Source: Desulforhopalus sp.
GTDB lineage: Bacteria; Desulfobacterota; Desulfobulbia; Desulfobulbales; Desulfocapsaceae
DNA length: 6,313 bases
Direction: 5' to 3'
NCBI GenBank assembly: GCA_023231425.1
Contig: JALNVI010000111.1
Coordinates: 1-6,313, forward strand
Below, one piece after another: positions 1-5,391 of this stretch; the stretch's first letter is position 1, and each line of letters begins with the position of its first letter. The position numbers and the translations under genes were made by a program. The notes under the pieces were generated by a model. The model worked only from the letters and a program-made list of their open reading frames with translations. It had not been told where the DNA came from and made no database searches.

Positions 1-68
1 AACAGCGGAATTGTATCACCCCTGGTGACAAATCGGCACGGCGGTGGTTTCCCGCAATGTTGGTGTGT

Positions 69-88
69 AGACAAGGCATGCCTTGTCT
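69..88. repeat. Perfect 20-bp palindrome, REP-like
   Basis: The sequence AGACAAGGCA followed by TGCCTTGTCT is a perfect inverted repeat with no spacer, centred between 78 and 79. The outer flanks GTAG (67-70) and CTAC (89-92) would extend the symmetry if the left arm had not lost a GA dinucleotide, which suggests a decayed longer palindrome. It lies about 135 nt past the lutC stop. It has no T-run, so it is not an obvious terminator. It could be a dispersed palindromic repeat or a dimeric protein-binding site; the sequence alone does not decide. Confidence 0.6.
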
Positions 89-187
89 CTACGGTGGTGC
101 GGCACTCGTAGCGGTAACGCTCAACGATAACCCATGAAATAAATCGCCAGCACAACGGACGTTATCAGGTTTTGTTGCCCTGCTTTT

Positions 188-215
188 TCCTGCCTCCTTT
201 CTCCTGCCTCCCTTC
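188..215. repeat. Two-copy 14-bp direct repeat
   Basis: Two adjacent pyrimidine-rich 14-bp units, TCCTGCCTCCTTTC (188-201) and TCCTGCCTCCCTTC (202-215), differ at one base. They sit 9 nt past the lutC stop codon. On the minus strand they read as purine-rich, Shine-Dalgarno-like sequence, but no start codon follows at a useful distance, so I treat them as a simple repeat rather than a ribosome binding site. Confidence 0.6.
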
Positions 216-224
216 TAACTCCGT

Positions 225-947
225 TTATTTTACCCCATCAAGAATGATACAGTGCAGAGCCCGCGGCCCGTGCGCGCCATGAACCAGCACCGCCTCAATA
301 TCCGCCGTCTTTGACGGCCCGCTGATAAAGACCATCGCCTCTTCAGGATATTTTCCCAGCCGCGCGTAAAACTCGTCATAATCCTCCACGATATTTTCCA
401 GACGCAGCAGTGCGATATGAATCGACGGCAGCAGCGAGGTTGAAAGAGGCTGTCCCGGCAGGTTACGCTGCACAATGACCGCTCCGGCAGCCATGGCAAG
501 TTCGGGAACGGTGAGTCCGGCGAGAGCCTTCTCACTGTGGGCACGGATATCCTTTTCTCCGCTCGCGGTGGAGTAGGTGCTAATGTTCTTTTTTTGCAGC
601 GTCTCAGACAGATTGAGAGCTGCAAGGTCAGGATGGTCGTGCACCATGACACTCTTCTCCGTGGAAAACTCGGGCTGTGTCTCTTCAAGGATTTTGACAA
701 TGATCTTCCGCGCCTCCTTTAAGGAGGCAGCCCGGTGGCATGTCAGATTCAAGTTTTTTGCCACATCCTCAAAAAGAGAAGCAAGCTGCAGCAGTTCTTC
801 ATGACTGCGGTGACGCGTTTCTGCCACGAGGGGAGCCTGATCTTCCGAGGCGAAAATGGCGGGGAACTCTGCCGGGTCACGCGGAGTCTCTCCATCCTGC
901 CCGATGGCGATGGCAATTTTTTTCAAGAAAGCGGTTCTCTCAGCCAT
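225..947 (-). CDS. lutC: Lactate utilization protein LutC (LUD domain)
   Basis: This is the 240-aa third subunit of the LutABC (YkgEFG) L-lactate oxidation system, the usual family length. The protein is cytoplasmic, with no signal peptide or membrane segment visible. The LUD (DUF162-type) domain fills roughly residues 50-238. Family hallmarks are the HIALLRLENIV block (about 177-187), FISGPSKTADIE (about 207-218) and LVHGAHGPRALH (about 221-232). The block that normally reads IAETG in LUD proteins reads AMAAG here (151-155), whereas the partner LutB keeps AETG. The protein has few cysteines and no Fe-S motif, as expected for LutC. The ATG shares its A with the lutB TAA stop (TAATG), and a strong GGAGGAG site lies 5 nt upstream, so the start is well supported and translation is probably coupled to lutB. 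The family role comes from work on Bacillus LutABC. The individual function of LutC within the complex is less clear. Confidence 0.92.
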   Translation of the reverse strand: MAERTAFLKKIAIAIGQDGETPRDPAEFPAIFASEDQAPLVAETRHRSHEELLQLASLFEDVAKNLNLTCHRAASLKEARKIIVKILEETQPEFSTEKSVMVHDHPDLAALNLSETLQKKNISTYSTASGEKDIRAHSEKALAGLTVPELAMAAGAVIVQRNLPGQPLSTSLLPSIHIALLRLENIVEDYDEFYARLGKYPEEAMVFISGPSKTADIEAVLVHGAHGPRALHCIILDGVK

Positions 948-2434
948 TACTTCTCCTCCCCTTCATCTTTTGCACTGCTTCCCTCTTTTTTCTCTGCCGG
1001 GAGAGGTCTGTTCTCCAACTTTTCCTTCCAGAGGCGCGCAAAACTCTTCTCCGCTATCGGTGGAAGATCCCGATCCTCTGTCCATGCACGGCCAGGGCCG
1101 GACATGGCGGTAACCATATTGTTCTGGTGCGGCTTCTTTTTCATGATGGCCCGAACGACTTTCTCACCCGTGTGCCAGAGGCCAGGGGAGACCATGGCCG
1201 CACCGACACCACGAAAAGCCAGCTCCTCCAGGGGGTTCTGCTGCTCCACAGCCCACTTTTCGTCACCATAAGCCAGTTTTTCCCGCAGAGCGAGCAGCAT
1301 GCGGGGAATATCATTTTTCACCGGGCAGGCCTTCAGGCACGCGCCGCAGAGCGTTTCCCCTTTGCAGAGGTCCGCCTGGGCGTTAATTCCATTGAGGAGA
1401 GGCTCGATTACAGCACCAATCGGTCCGCTGCAGGTTGCGCGGTTATAGGAATGTCCGCCGATCTTGCCATAGACGGGACAGACATTGAGGCAGGCACCAC
1501 AGCGAATGCAGTTGAGAATTTCGCTGAAAGTCTCATCGGCAAGAATCTTTGAACGGCCGTTATCAATAATAATCAGGTGAAACTCCTGCGGACCATCTGG
1601 ACAACCTTCCGCCACCGGACCGCCGTTGAAACTGACATAAGTAGAGATTTTCTGCATCGCCGCACCCAGGGTGAGAAGCTGCAGCATATCCTTATGCTCC
1701 TGCATGTTGGCGACAATGCGCTCCATGCCCATAAGGGCAACATGAATCGGCGGCATCGTACCTGCCATACGAATATTTCCCTCATTGGAGACCAGCGAAA
1801 CCTGTCCTGTTTCAGCAATGGCAATATTACAGCCGGTGATCCCCATATCTGCCTTGAGAAATTTCCTGCGCAGGGCCTTCCGGGCGGCAAGGGTCAGTGT
1901 GGGTGGATCATACGAAAGGGGCATGCCGATTCGTTTCGCAAGAAGGTCACCGATATGCTCTCTATTCATGTGAACAGCCGGGGCAATAATATGGGAGGGA
2001 ATATCTTCATCAAGCTGAACGAGATACTCACCGAGGTCGGTTTCCCAATGTTCAATACCCGCATCGACCAGGGCCTGGTCGATCTTGATCTCCGCACTGA
2101 GCATGGACTTGCCCTTCACCACCAGCTTCACATGGCGGCGTTTCGCGAGTTCGATGGTGTAGAGCCGAGCCTCTTCCGCCGTCTCCGCGAAGAAAACGTG
2201 GCCGCCACGGGCCTCTACAGAATCGGCAAGTTGTGCCAGCAGAATATCAAGATTTTTCAGATTTTTATTTTTGGCGGCCTTTACCCTGTTCCGCAATTCA
2301 TCCATTTCAGGCTTCTCTTTCCACAAATTGAGAATTCCTTTCCCTAATCGATCCTGGATCAGGTCAATTGCAGCCTGCAGCTTGTCGTCAGCTATCGCCT
2401 TTTTCGCATTTTCCCGATAGAAACTTTTATTCAT
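947..2434 (-). CDS. lutB: Lactate utilization iron-sulfur protein LutB
   Basis: This is the 495-aa Fe-S subunit of the LutABC lactate oxidation system, close to the roughly 475 aa of Bacillus LutB and E. coli YkgF. An N-terminal helical section is followed by a LUD/DUF162 domain (about 70-295) with GITGCNIAIAETG (198-210) and FHLIIIDNGRS (285-295). The ferredoxin-like part has the cysteine motif C309-x2-C312-x2-C315-x3-C319-P, the conserved GPIGAV (337-342), and a second motif C363-x2-C366-x3-C370-P. These can ligate two [4Fe-4S] clusters. The C-terminal 25 residues are highly charged and probably disordered. The product is a cytoplasmic electron-transfer subunit acting between lactate oxidation and an acceptor that is not encoded here. 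The ATG overlaps the lutA stop (ATGA), with GGGAG about 7 nt upstream, so translation is likely coupled. Similar Fe-S/LUD proteins exist outside lactate metabolism, but the intact A-B-C order makes LutB by far the best call. Confidence 0.95.
   Translation of the reverse strand: MNKSFYRENAKKAIADDKLQAAIDLIQDRLGKGILNLWKEKPEMDELRNRVKAAKNKNLKNLDILLAQLADSVEARGGHVFFAETAEEARLYTIELAKRRHVKLVVKGKSMLSAEIKIDQALVDAGIEHWETDLGEYLVQLDEDIPSHIIAPAVHMNREHIGDLLAKRIGMPLSYDPPTLTLAARKALRRKFLKADMGITGCNIAIAETGQVSLVSNEGNIRMAGTMPPIHVALMGMERIVANMQEHKDMLQLLTLGAAMQKISTYVSFNGGPVAEGCPDGPQEFHLIIIDNGRSKILADETFSEILNCIRCGACLNVCPVYGKIGGHSYNRATCSGPIGAVIEPLLNGINAQADLCKGETLCGACLKACPVKNDIPRMLLALREKLAYGDEKWAVEQQNPLEELAFRGVGAAMVSPGLWHTGEKVVRAIMKKKPHQNNMVTAMSGPGRAWTEDRDLPPIAEKSFARLWKEKLENRPLPAEKKEGSSAKDEGEEK
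953..960 (-). promoter_or_regulatory. Ribosome binding site of lutC
   Basis: GGGAGGAG on the minus strand lies inside the last codons of lutB, 5 nt before the lutC ATG. It is a near-consensus Shine-Dalgarno sequence and fixes the lutC start. Confidence 0.8.
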
Positions 2435-3165
2435 TTTTCGCTCCCTGCCAGAATTTCAGCGAGATGAGCAACCTCAACCGTCTCCCCCAGGCGAGAGAGT
2501 CGGCCCTTGATATTCATCAGGCAGCTCATATCACAACCACAGACGACATCGGCACCGGAAGCGAGAATATTTTTAATTTTTTCATCCACGAGGGCGGTGG
2601 AGATTTCCGGGTAGTTGACAGAGAAGGTGCCACCGAAACCACAGCACTGAGTGCTGTCTTTCATCTCAACAAATTCAAGCCCTTTGACATTATTCAGCAG
2701 CACCCGGGGCTGGCGGTCAATGCCAAGGCTGCGATAGAGATGGCAGGAGTCATGGTAGGTGACTTTTCGTTTGAAGGTCGCCCCGCTGTCACTCACCCCG
2801 AGCTGATCAACGAGATATTCACTGAACTCATAACAGCGTTTGCCAACGGCCCGTGCCCGTTCCTGCATCTTCGGAGAATCTTTGAAGAGCTCCGGGTAAT
2901 GATTACGCACCATAGAGACGCAGGAGCCGGAGGGGCAGACAATATCTTCACAATCCTCAAAGAGTTCGATGAAGTGCAGGGCCGCTTTGCGCGCCTCCCT
3001 CTGGTACCCGGCATTGAAAGAAGGCTGTCCGCAGCAGGTCTGTCCGGAAGGGTAGTCCAAAGGGATACCAAGTCGGTCGAAGACCGTAACCATCGCCTCG
3101 CCGACGTGGGGAAACATTGAATCAACAAGACATTGAATAAAGAGGGAGACTTTTCGTTTTACCAT
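2431..3165 (-). CDS. lutA: Lactate utilization protein LutA (CCG-domain Fe-S protein)
   Basis: This is the 244-aa first subunit of LutABC, the normal length for LutA/YkgE. It has two cysteine-rich CCG domains of the type found in heterodisulfide reductase subunit B and the glycolate oxidase Fe-S subunit. The first has C12, C44-C45-G46 and the C77/C82 pair. The second has HDSCH (138-142), C174-C175-G176, and C209, C211 and C215. Such domains usually hold a non-standard [4Fe-4S] cluster and are thought to carry out the redox chemistry. The start is chosen because the N-terminus VSLFIQCLVDSMFP matches the family start and no other start codon lies close upstream. No Shine-Dalgarno sequence precedes this ATG, unlike lutB and lutC. 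It is the promoter-proximal gene of the operon, and its TGA overlaps the lutB ATG. No lactate permease or GntR-type LutR regulator is in the window. Confidence 0.94.
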   Translation of the reverse strand: MVKRKVSLFIQCLVDSMFPHVGEAMVTVFDRLGIPLDYPSGQTCCGQPSFNAGYQREARKAALHFIELFEDCEDIVCPSGSCVSMVRNHYPELFKDSPKMQERARAVGKRCYEFSEYLVDQLGVSDSGATFKRKVTYHDSCHLYRSLGIDRQPRVLLNNVKGLEFVEMKDSTQCCGFGGTFSVNYPEISTALVDEKIKNILASGADVVCGCDMSCLMNIKGRLSRLGETVEVAHLAEILAGSEK

Positions 3166-3199
3166 GGAATTGAAGAAAGATTTATTGAAGAAAACAGCG

Positions 3200-3227
3200 A
3201 ATATGAACGGCAGACAAGGTTCTTCAA
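3200..3227 (-). promoter_or_regulatory. Weak candidate promoter of lutABC
   Basis: On the minus strand TTGAAG (3227-3222) and CATATT (3205-3200) are separated by 16 nt, each matching 4 of 6 bases of the sigma-70 consensus. A start point near 3193 would give a leader of about 28 nt. Two CAAGGT direct repeats (3215-3220 and 3225-3230 on the plus strand) spaced 10 bp apart overlap the -35 element and might be an operator. This is tentative; another weak -10-like TATATT lies further upstream near 3257-3262. Confidence 0.2.
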
Positions 3228-3232
3228 GGTAG

Positions 3233-3301
3233 CCTGAAAATCAACTGATGCTGGACAATATAGCACTGTTCTTGTTTTTCGGTGCTTGATTTTTTTTCAG
3301 G
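3233..3301. repeat. Long interrupted inverted repeat
   Basis: CCTGAAAATCAA (3233-3244) is matched by TTGATTTT-TTTT-CAGG (3286-3301), its reverse complement apart from four extra T. Nested inside is a smaller stem GCACTG (3263-3268) with CGGTGC (3280-3285), using one T-G pair. Together they could fold as one branched stem in either strand's RNA. It lies in the presumed promoter/leader zone of lutABC. The function is unknown, and AT-rich chance pairing cannot be excluded. Confidence 0.35.
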
Positions 3302-3361
3302 AGAAGAGACGTTACGCGAAATATACGGAAAAAAACAAAAAGCGATAAAACATTTTTTTAC

Positions 3362-3411
3362 CGCGAAGAACGCGAAGGAAAGCGAAGGAAAGCGAAGGAA
3401 AGCGAAGGAAA
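3362..3411. repeat. Tandem 10-bp repeat, four perfect copies
   Basis: The unit GCGAAGGAAA is repeated four times without change (3372-3411). A degenerate copy, CGCGAAGAA (3362-3370), precedes it and an A-run follows. The leading TTTACCGCGAAGAACGCGAA resembles a dispersed purine-rich repeat that I recall from intergenic regions of many environmental bacteria. It is non-coding here. Exact tandem copies imply recent slippage, so the copy number may vary between strains. Confidence 0.75.
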
Positions 3412-3504
3412 AAAAATTTGGAAATAAAGATTTTGTAATTTACACGCGGAAAGGACGAGAAAAAAGCGGCAGGGGAAGAGAGAAACAGCTCCACAAGAAA
3501 CGAC

Positions 3505-3537
3505 AAAACCCCACAACTCTGAAGTTGTGGGGTTTTT
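3505..3537 (-). terminator. Intrinsic terminator after tRNA-Ser, possibly bidirectional
   Basis: A perfect 14-bp stem (3505-3518 with 3523-3536) with a 4-nt loop has a GGGG/CCCC core and A/T ends. In the minus direction it begins 7 nt past the tRNA-Ser CCA and ends in TTTT. In the plus direction it ends in five T. It should close the ispE-to-tRNA-Ser transcript and separate it from the lut operon. Confidence 0.85.
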
Positions 3538-3543
3538 ATATAC

Positions 3544-3629
3544 TGGCGGAGAAGGAGAGATTCGAACTCTCGGTACTCACGTACACACGCTTTCCAGGCG
3601 TGCACCTTAAGCCACTCGGTCACCTCTCC
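3544..3629 (-). tRNA. tRNA-Ser (anticodon GGA)
   Basis: This is a complete class II tRNA of 86 nt including an encoded CCA (3544-3546). The acceptor stem GGAGAGG pairs with CTTCTCC with one G-T wobble, and the discriminator base is G. The anticodon stem CACGC/GCGTG frames the loop CTGGAAA, with anticodon GGA at 3593-3595, reading UCC and UCU serine codons. The long variable arm GTAC-GTGA-GTAC is typical of tRNA-Ser, and the T-arm is GAGAG-TTCGAAT-CTCTC. It starts 20 nt after the rplY stop and ends just before a terminator, so it may be processed from the rplY transcript. Confidence 0.97.
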
Positions 3630-3649
3630 GTAATAAATTCTATAAAATA

Positions 3650-4246
3650 TTACTTTTTCTTCTTCTTAGCAGCAACAGGAGCAACAACAGCTTCTACCAA
3701 TGCTTTGTCGACAACAACAGCAACACCCGGATCTTCCACCAGAACTACATTCGCGGGCAGCGGAATGTCTTTACATTCAATCGTGCCGTCAATGGCAAGG
3801 CCGGTAACATCCACGGTAATTTGATCAGGGATATCAAGAGGTTTGCCAGAAAGCAGAAAAACACGGTGATGAATGTGCAAAAAACCACCCATATCAACAC
3901 CTTTCGCAACTCCCGTGTAAACGACAGGAACTTTATACGTCTGAATCTTGTTGAGATCAATTTCACAAAAATCAACATGGATCAGGGAGTTGTCCACCGG
4001 ATGAGCTTGAATTTCACCAACACGAACGCTTCTCGAACTGCCCTCTACATTCAGGGTGACTACAGCATTGCGTCTATGGAATTCAAGCAGCTGGGCATAA
4101 AGGACTTTAGTATCAAACTCCAGCATCTGAGCATCTTTGCCACCACCGTAAACGACTCCAGGGGTTTTACCCTGCATCCGCAATTGACGCATGGGGCCTT
4201 TTCCTGTTACTTCTCTTGCTGAAGCGGAAATTTCAACCTGATACAT
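3650..4246 (-). CDS. rplY: 50S ribosomal protein L25, long (Ctc/TL5) form
   Basis: This 198-aa protein binds 5S rRNA in the large ribosomal subunit. The N-terminal L25 domain (about 4-93) shows LRMQGKTPGVVYGGG (22-36) and the conserved HVDF (90-93). The C-terminal TL5/Ctc beta domain (about 98-180) contains YKVPVVYTGVAKGVDMGG (104-121) and the IPLPANV region (161-167). It is about twice the length of E. coli L25 (94 aa) and so belongs to the two-domain general stress protein Ctc class. The tail AAKKKKK is a lysine extension typical of this form. The ATG is fixed by a strong AGGAGG site 4 nt upstream. It follows prs by 91 nt, a pairing seen in many bacteria. In many genomes pth follows rplY, but here the next gene is tRNA-Ser. 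Confidence 0.96.
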   Translation of the reverse strand: MYQVEISASAREVTGKGPMRQLRMQGKTPGVVYGGGKDAQMLEFDTKVLYAQLLEFHRRNAVVTLNVEGSSRSVRVGEIQAHPVDNSLIHVDFCEIDLNKIQTYKVPVVYTGVAKGVDMGGFLHIHHRVFLLSGKPLDIPDQITVDVTGLAIDGTIECKDIPLPANVVLVEDPGVAVVVDKALVEAVVAPVAAKKKKK

Positions 4247-4250
4247 TGTC

Positions 4251-4258
4251 TTCCTCCT
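4251..4258 (-). promoter_or_regulatory. Ribosome binding site of rplY
   Basis: AGGAGGAA on the minus strand lies 4 nt before the ATG. It is a full-strength Shine-Dalgarno sequence, in contrast to the poor sites before prs, ispE and lutA. Confidence 0.8.
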
Positions 4259-4337
4259 GCTGCTGACCCCGAATAAACTCTTTTCAGACAGCGCGTGGTT
4301 CTAAATTTTATTTTAAAATATCTCTTATTTCCTGCAG

Positions 4338-5279
4338 TTATACAAAAAGATAACTTACAGAATCTTCGTTGTGAATTCGATCAATTGCGTTGGCAAGGAG
4401 TTTCGAAACAGAAAGCACTTTGATTTTATCACAGGCTTTTGCTTCATCCCGCAACGGAATGGAGTTCGTTACAACCAGAGATTTCAGCTCTGAGTTGGTG
4501 AGACGATCAATCGCCGGGCCTGAGAGAACGGGATGGGAACAGCAGGCATGAACTTCTGCAGCCCCATGCTCCATTAACGTTCTCGCTCCGGCACAGAGCG
4601 TTCCAGCTGTATCTACCATATCATCCATGAGAATGGCAACCTTACCTTTGACATCCCCAATAACATTCATTGCTTCGCATTCATTCGGCCGATCACGACG
4701 CTTATCAATGATTGCAAGTCCTGTATCCATCCTTTTAGCAAATGCCCGTGTTCTTTCGACACCACCGGCATCCGGAGAGACCATAATAACGTCTTTCCCG
4801 GCGAATTGCTCACGCACATACTCGATAATGACGGGAGCTGCATAGAGATGATCGACAGGGATGTTGAAAAAACCCTGGATCTGTCCCGCATGAAGATCCA
4901 TGCAGAGTACCCGCCGCACCCCGACCGCCATAAACATCTCAGCAACAACCTTTGCCGTGATAGGCACCCGGGGGGCATTTTTACGATCCTGCCGCGCATA
5001 CCCGTAATAGGGGACGACAGCAGTAATCCGCCGTGCAGAAGCCCTGCGAAGCGCATCCACCATAATAACCAGCTCCATGAGATTATCATTGACTGGCGTA
5101 CAGGTGGGTTGAACGACGAAAACGTCCGTACCACGAACGTTATCTTTAATTTCAACGAATATTTCGCCGTCACTGAACTTACGCACATCTGCCTTGCTTA
5201 ATGGCATGTTCAAATGATCGGCAATTTCTTGAGCCATTACTCGATGGGCATTACCAGAAAAAACTTTTAAGTCTCGCAT
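4338..5279 (-). CDS. prs: Ribose-phosphate pyrophosphokinase (PRPP synthetase)
   Basis: This cytoplasmic enzyme makes 5-phosphoribosyl 1-pyrophosphate from ribose 5-phosphate and ATP, feeding purine, pyrimidine, NAD, histidine and tryptophan synthesis. At 313 aa it is close to the 315 aa of E. coli Prs. Visible motifs are KVFSGNAH (5-12), FSDGEI (35-40), the flexible ATP-binding loop YYGYARQDRK (91-100), DLHAGQIQGFF (128-138), the catalytic K193/R195 region IDKRRDR (191-197), and the PRPP-binding loop ILMDDMVDTAGT (216-227). The open frame extends 66 codons further upstream, but that part translates tRNA-Gln, so the true start is the ATG at 5279 where family homology begins. That ATG lacks a clear Shine-Dalgarno sequence and lies 37 nt after the tRNA, so prs is probably translated from the 3' fragment left by tRNA processing or from its own promoter. 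Confidence 0.97.
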   Translation of the reverse strand: MRDLKVFSGNAHRVMAQEIADHLNMPLSKADVRKFSDGEIFVEIKDNVRGTDVFVVQPTCTPVNDNLMELVIMVDALRRASARRITAVVPYYGYARQDRKNAPRVPITAKVVAEMFMAVGVRRVLCMDLHAGQIQGFFNIPVDHLYAAPVIIEYVREQFAGKDVIMVSPDAGGVERTRAFAKRMDTGLAIIDKRRDRPNECEAMNVIGDVKGKVAILMDDMVDTAGTLCAGARTLMEHGAAEVHACCSHPVLSGPAIDRLTNSELKSLVVTNSIPLRDEAKACDKIKVLSVSKLLANAIDRIHNEDSVSYLFV

Positions 5280-5316
5280 TATACTGCCGTGGATAGGAAA
5301 ATCGGGGGATAAATGA

Positions 5317-5391
5317 TGGCTGGGGCGGCAGGGATCGAACCTACGAATGCCGGGATCAAAACCCGGTGCCTTACCGCTTGGCGACGCCCCA
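5317..5391 (-). tRNA. tRNA-Gln (anticodon TTG)
   Basis: This is a complete 75-nt tRNA with encoded CCA (5317-5319) and discriminator G. The acceptor stem TGGGGCG pairs with CGCCCCA. The anticodon stem CCGGG/CCCGG frames loop TTTTGAT, with anticodon TTG at 5357-5359. The T-arm is GTAGG-TTCGATC-CCTGC with one wobble. Its first 21 nt are also the last seven codons of ispE including the stop, and prs begins 37 nt further on. It therefore sits between two protein genes in the same orientation and would need to be cut out of a shared transcript unless it has its own promoter inside ispE. Confidence 0.97.

Larger units (their letters stand above)
1..224. other. Non-coding region downstream of lutC
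   Basis: No credible gene is seen on either strand. The stretch holds a perfect 20-bp palindrome (69-88), a small TCACC/GGTGA hairpin (16-28) and a pyrimidine-rich direct repeat (188-215). No hairpin followed by a T-run is visible after the lutC stop, so the end of the lut transcript is not explained by a classical intrinsic terminator here. Confidence 0.6.
3166..3504. other. Non-coding region upstream of the lut operon
   Basis: This stretch of about 340 nt lies between the tRNA-Ser terminator and lutA. It contains a tandem 10-bp repeat (3372-3411), an interrupted inverted repeat (3233-3301) and a weak promoter candidate (3200-3227). It is rich in A/T and homopurine runs. The open frames crossing it have low-complexity Lys/Glu or Phe/Ser translations, and some run into the tRNA, so none is believable as a gene. 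The lut promoter must lie here unless there is read-through of the upstream terminator. Confidence 0.6.

Noticed and set aside
57..137. Plus-strand 26-residue open frame through the palindrome
   Set aside because: It is short, has no ribosome binding site, and is mostly translation of the palindromic repeat.
121..175. Possible integron attC-like site (GCTCAAC, matching the RYYYAAC core form)
   Set aside because: No matching GTTRRRY partner with suitable spacing or symmetry was found, and no integrase or cassette is present.
740..1552. Long plus-strand open frame of 270 codons antisense to lutB and lutC
   Set aside because: It is a shadow of convincing minus-strand genes with conserved Fe-S and LUD motifs. 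The product has no recognisable domain.
1577..3120. Plus-strand open frames (256 codons at 1577-2347, 250 codons at 2368-3120) antisense to lutB and lutA
   Set aside because: They are antisense shadows of the lut genes, with no domain or ribosome site that would argue for real coding.
3312..3623. Minus-strand open frame of 103 codons starting in tRNA-Ser
   Set aside because: Its N-terminus is the translation of tRNA-Ser, and the rest reads the terminator and the tandem repeat as low-complexity Phe/Ser/Leu sequence.
3282..3824. Plus-strand open frame of 180 codons
   Set aside because: It crosses the repeat, the terminator, tRNA-Ser and the antisense of rplY, with a biased Lys/Glu then Thr/Ser composition. 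No homology is recognised.
4309..4320. AT-only palindrome TATTTTAAAATA in the prs-rplY gap as an rplY promoter
   Set aside because: -10-like hexamers exist by base composition, but no acceptable -35 element at proper spacing is seen. An internal promoter remains possible but is not supported.
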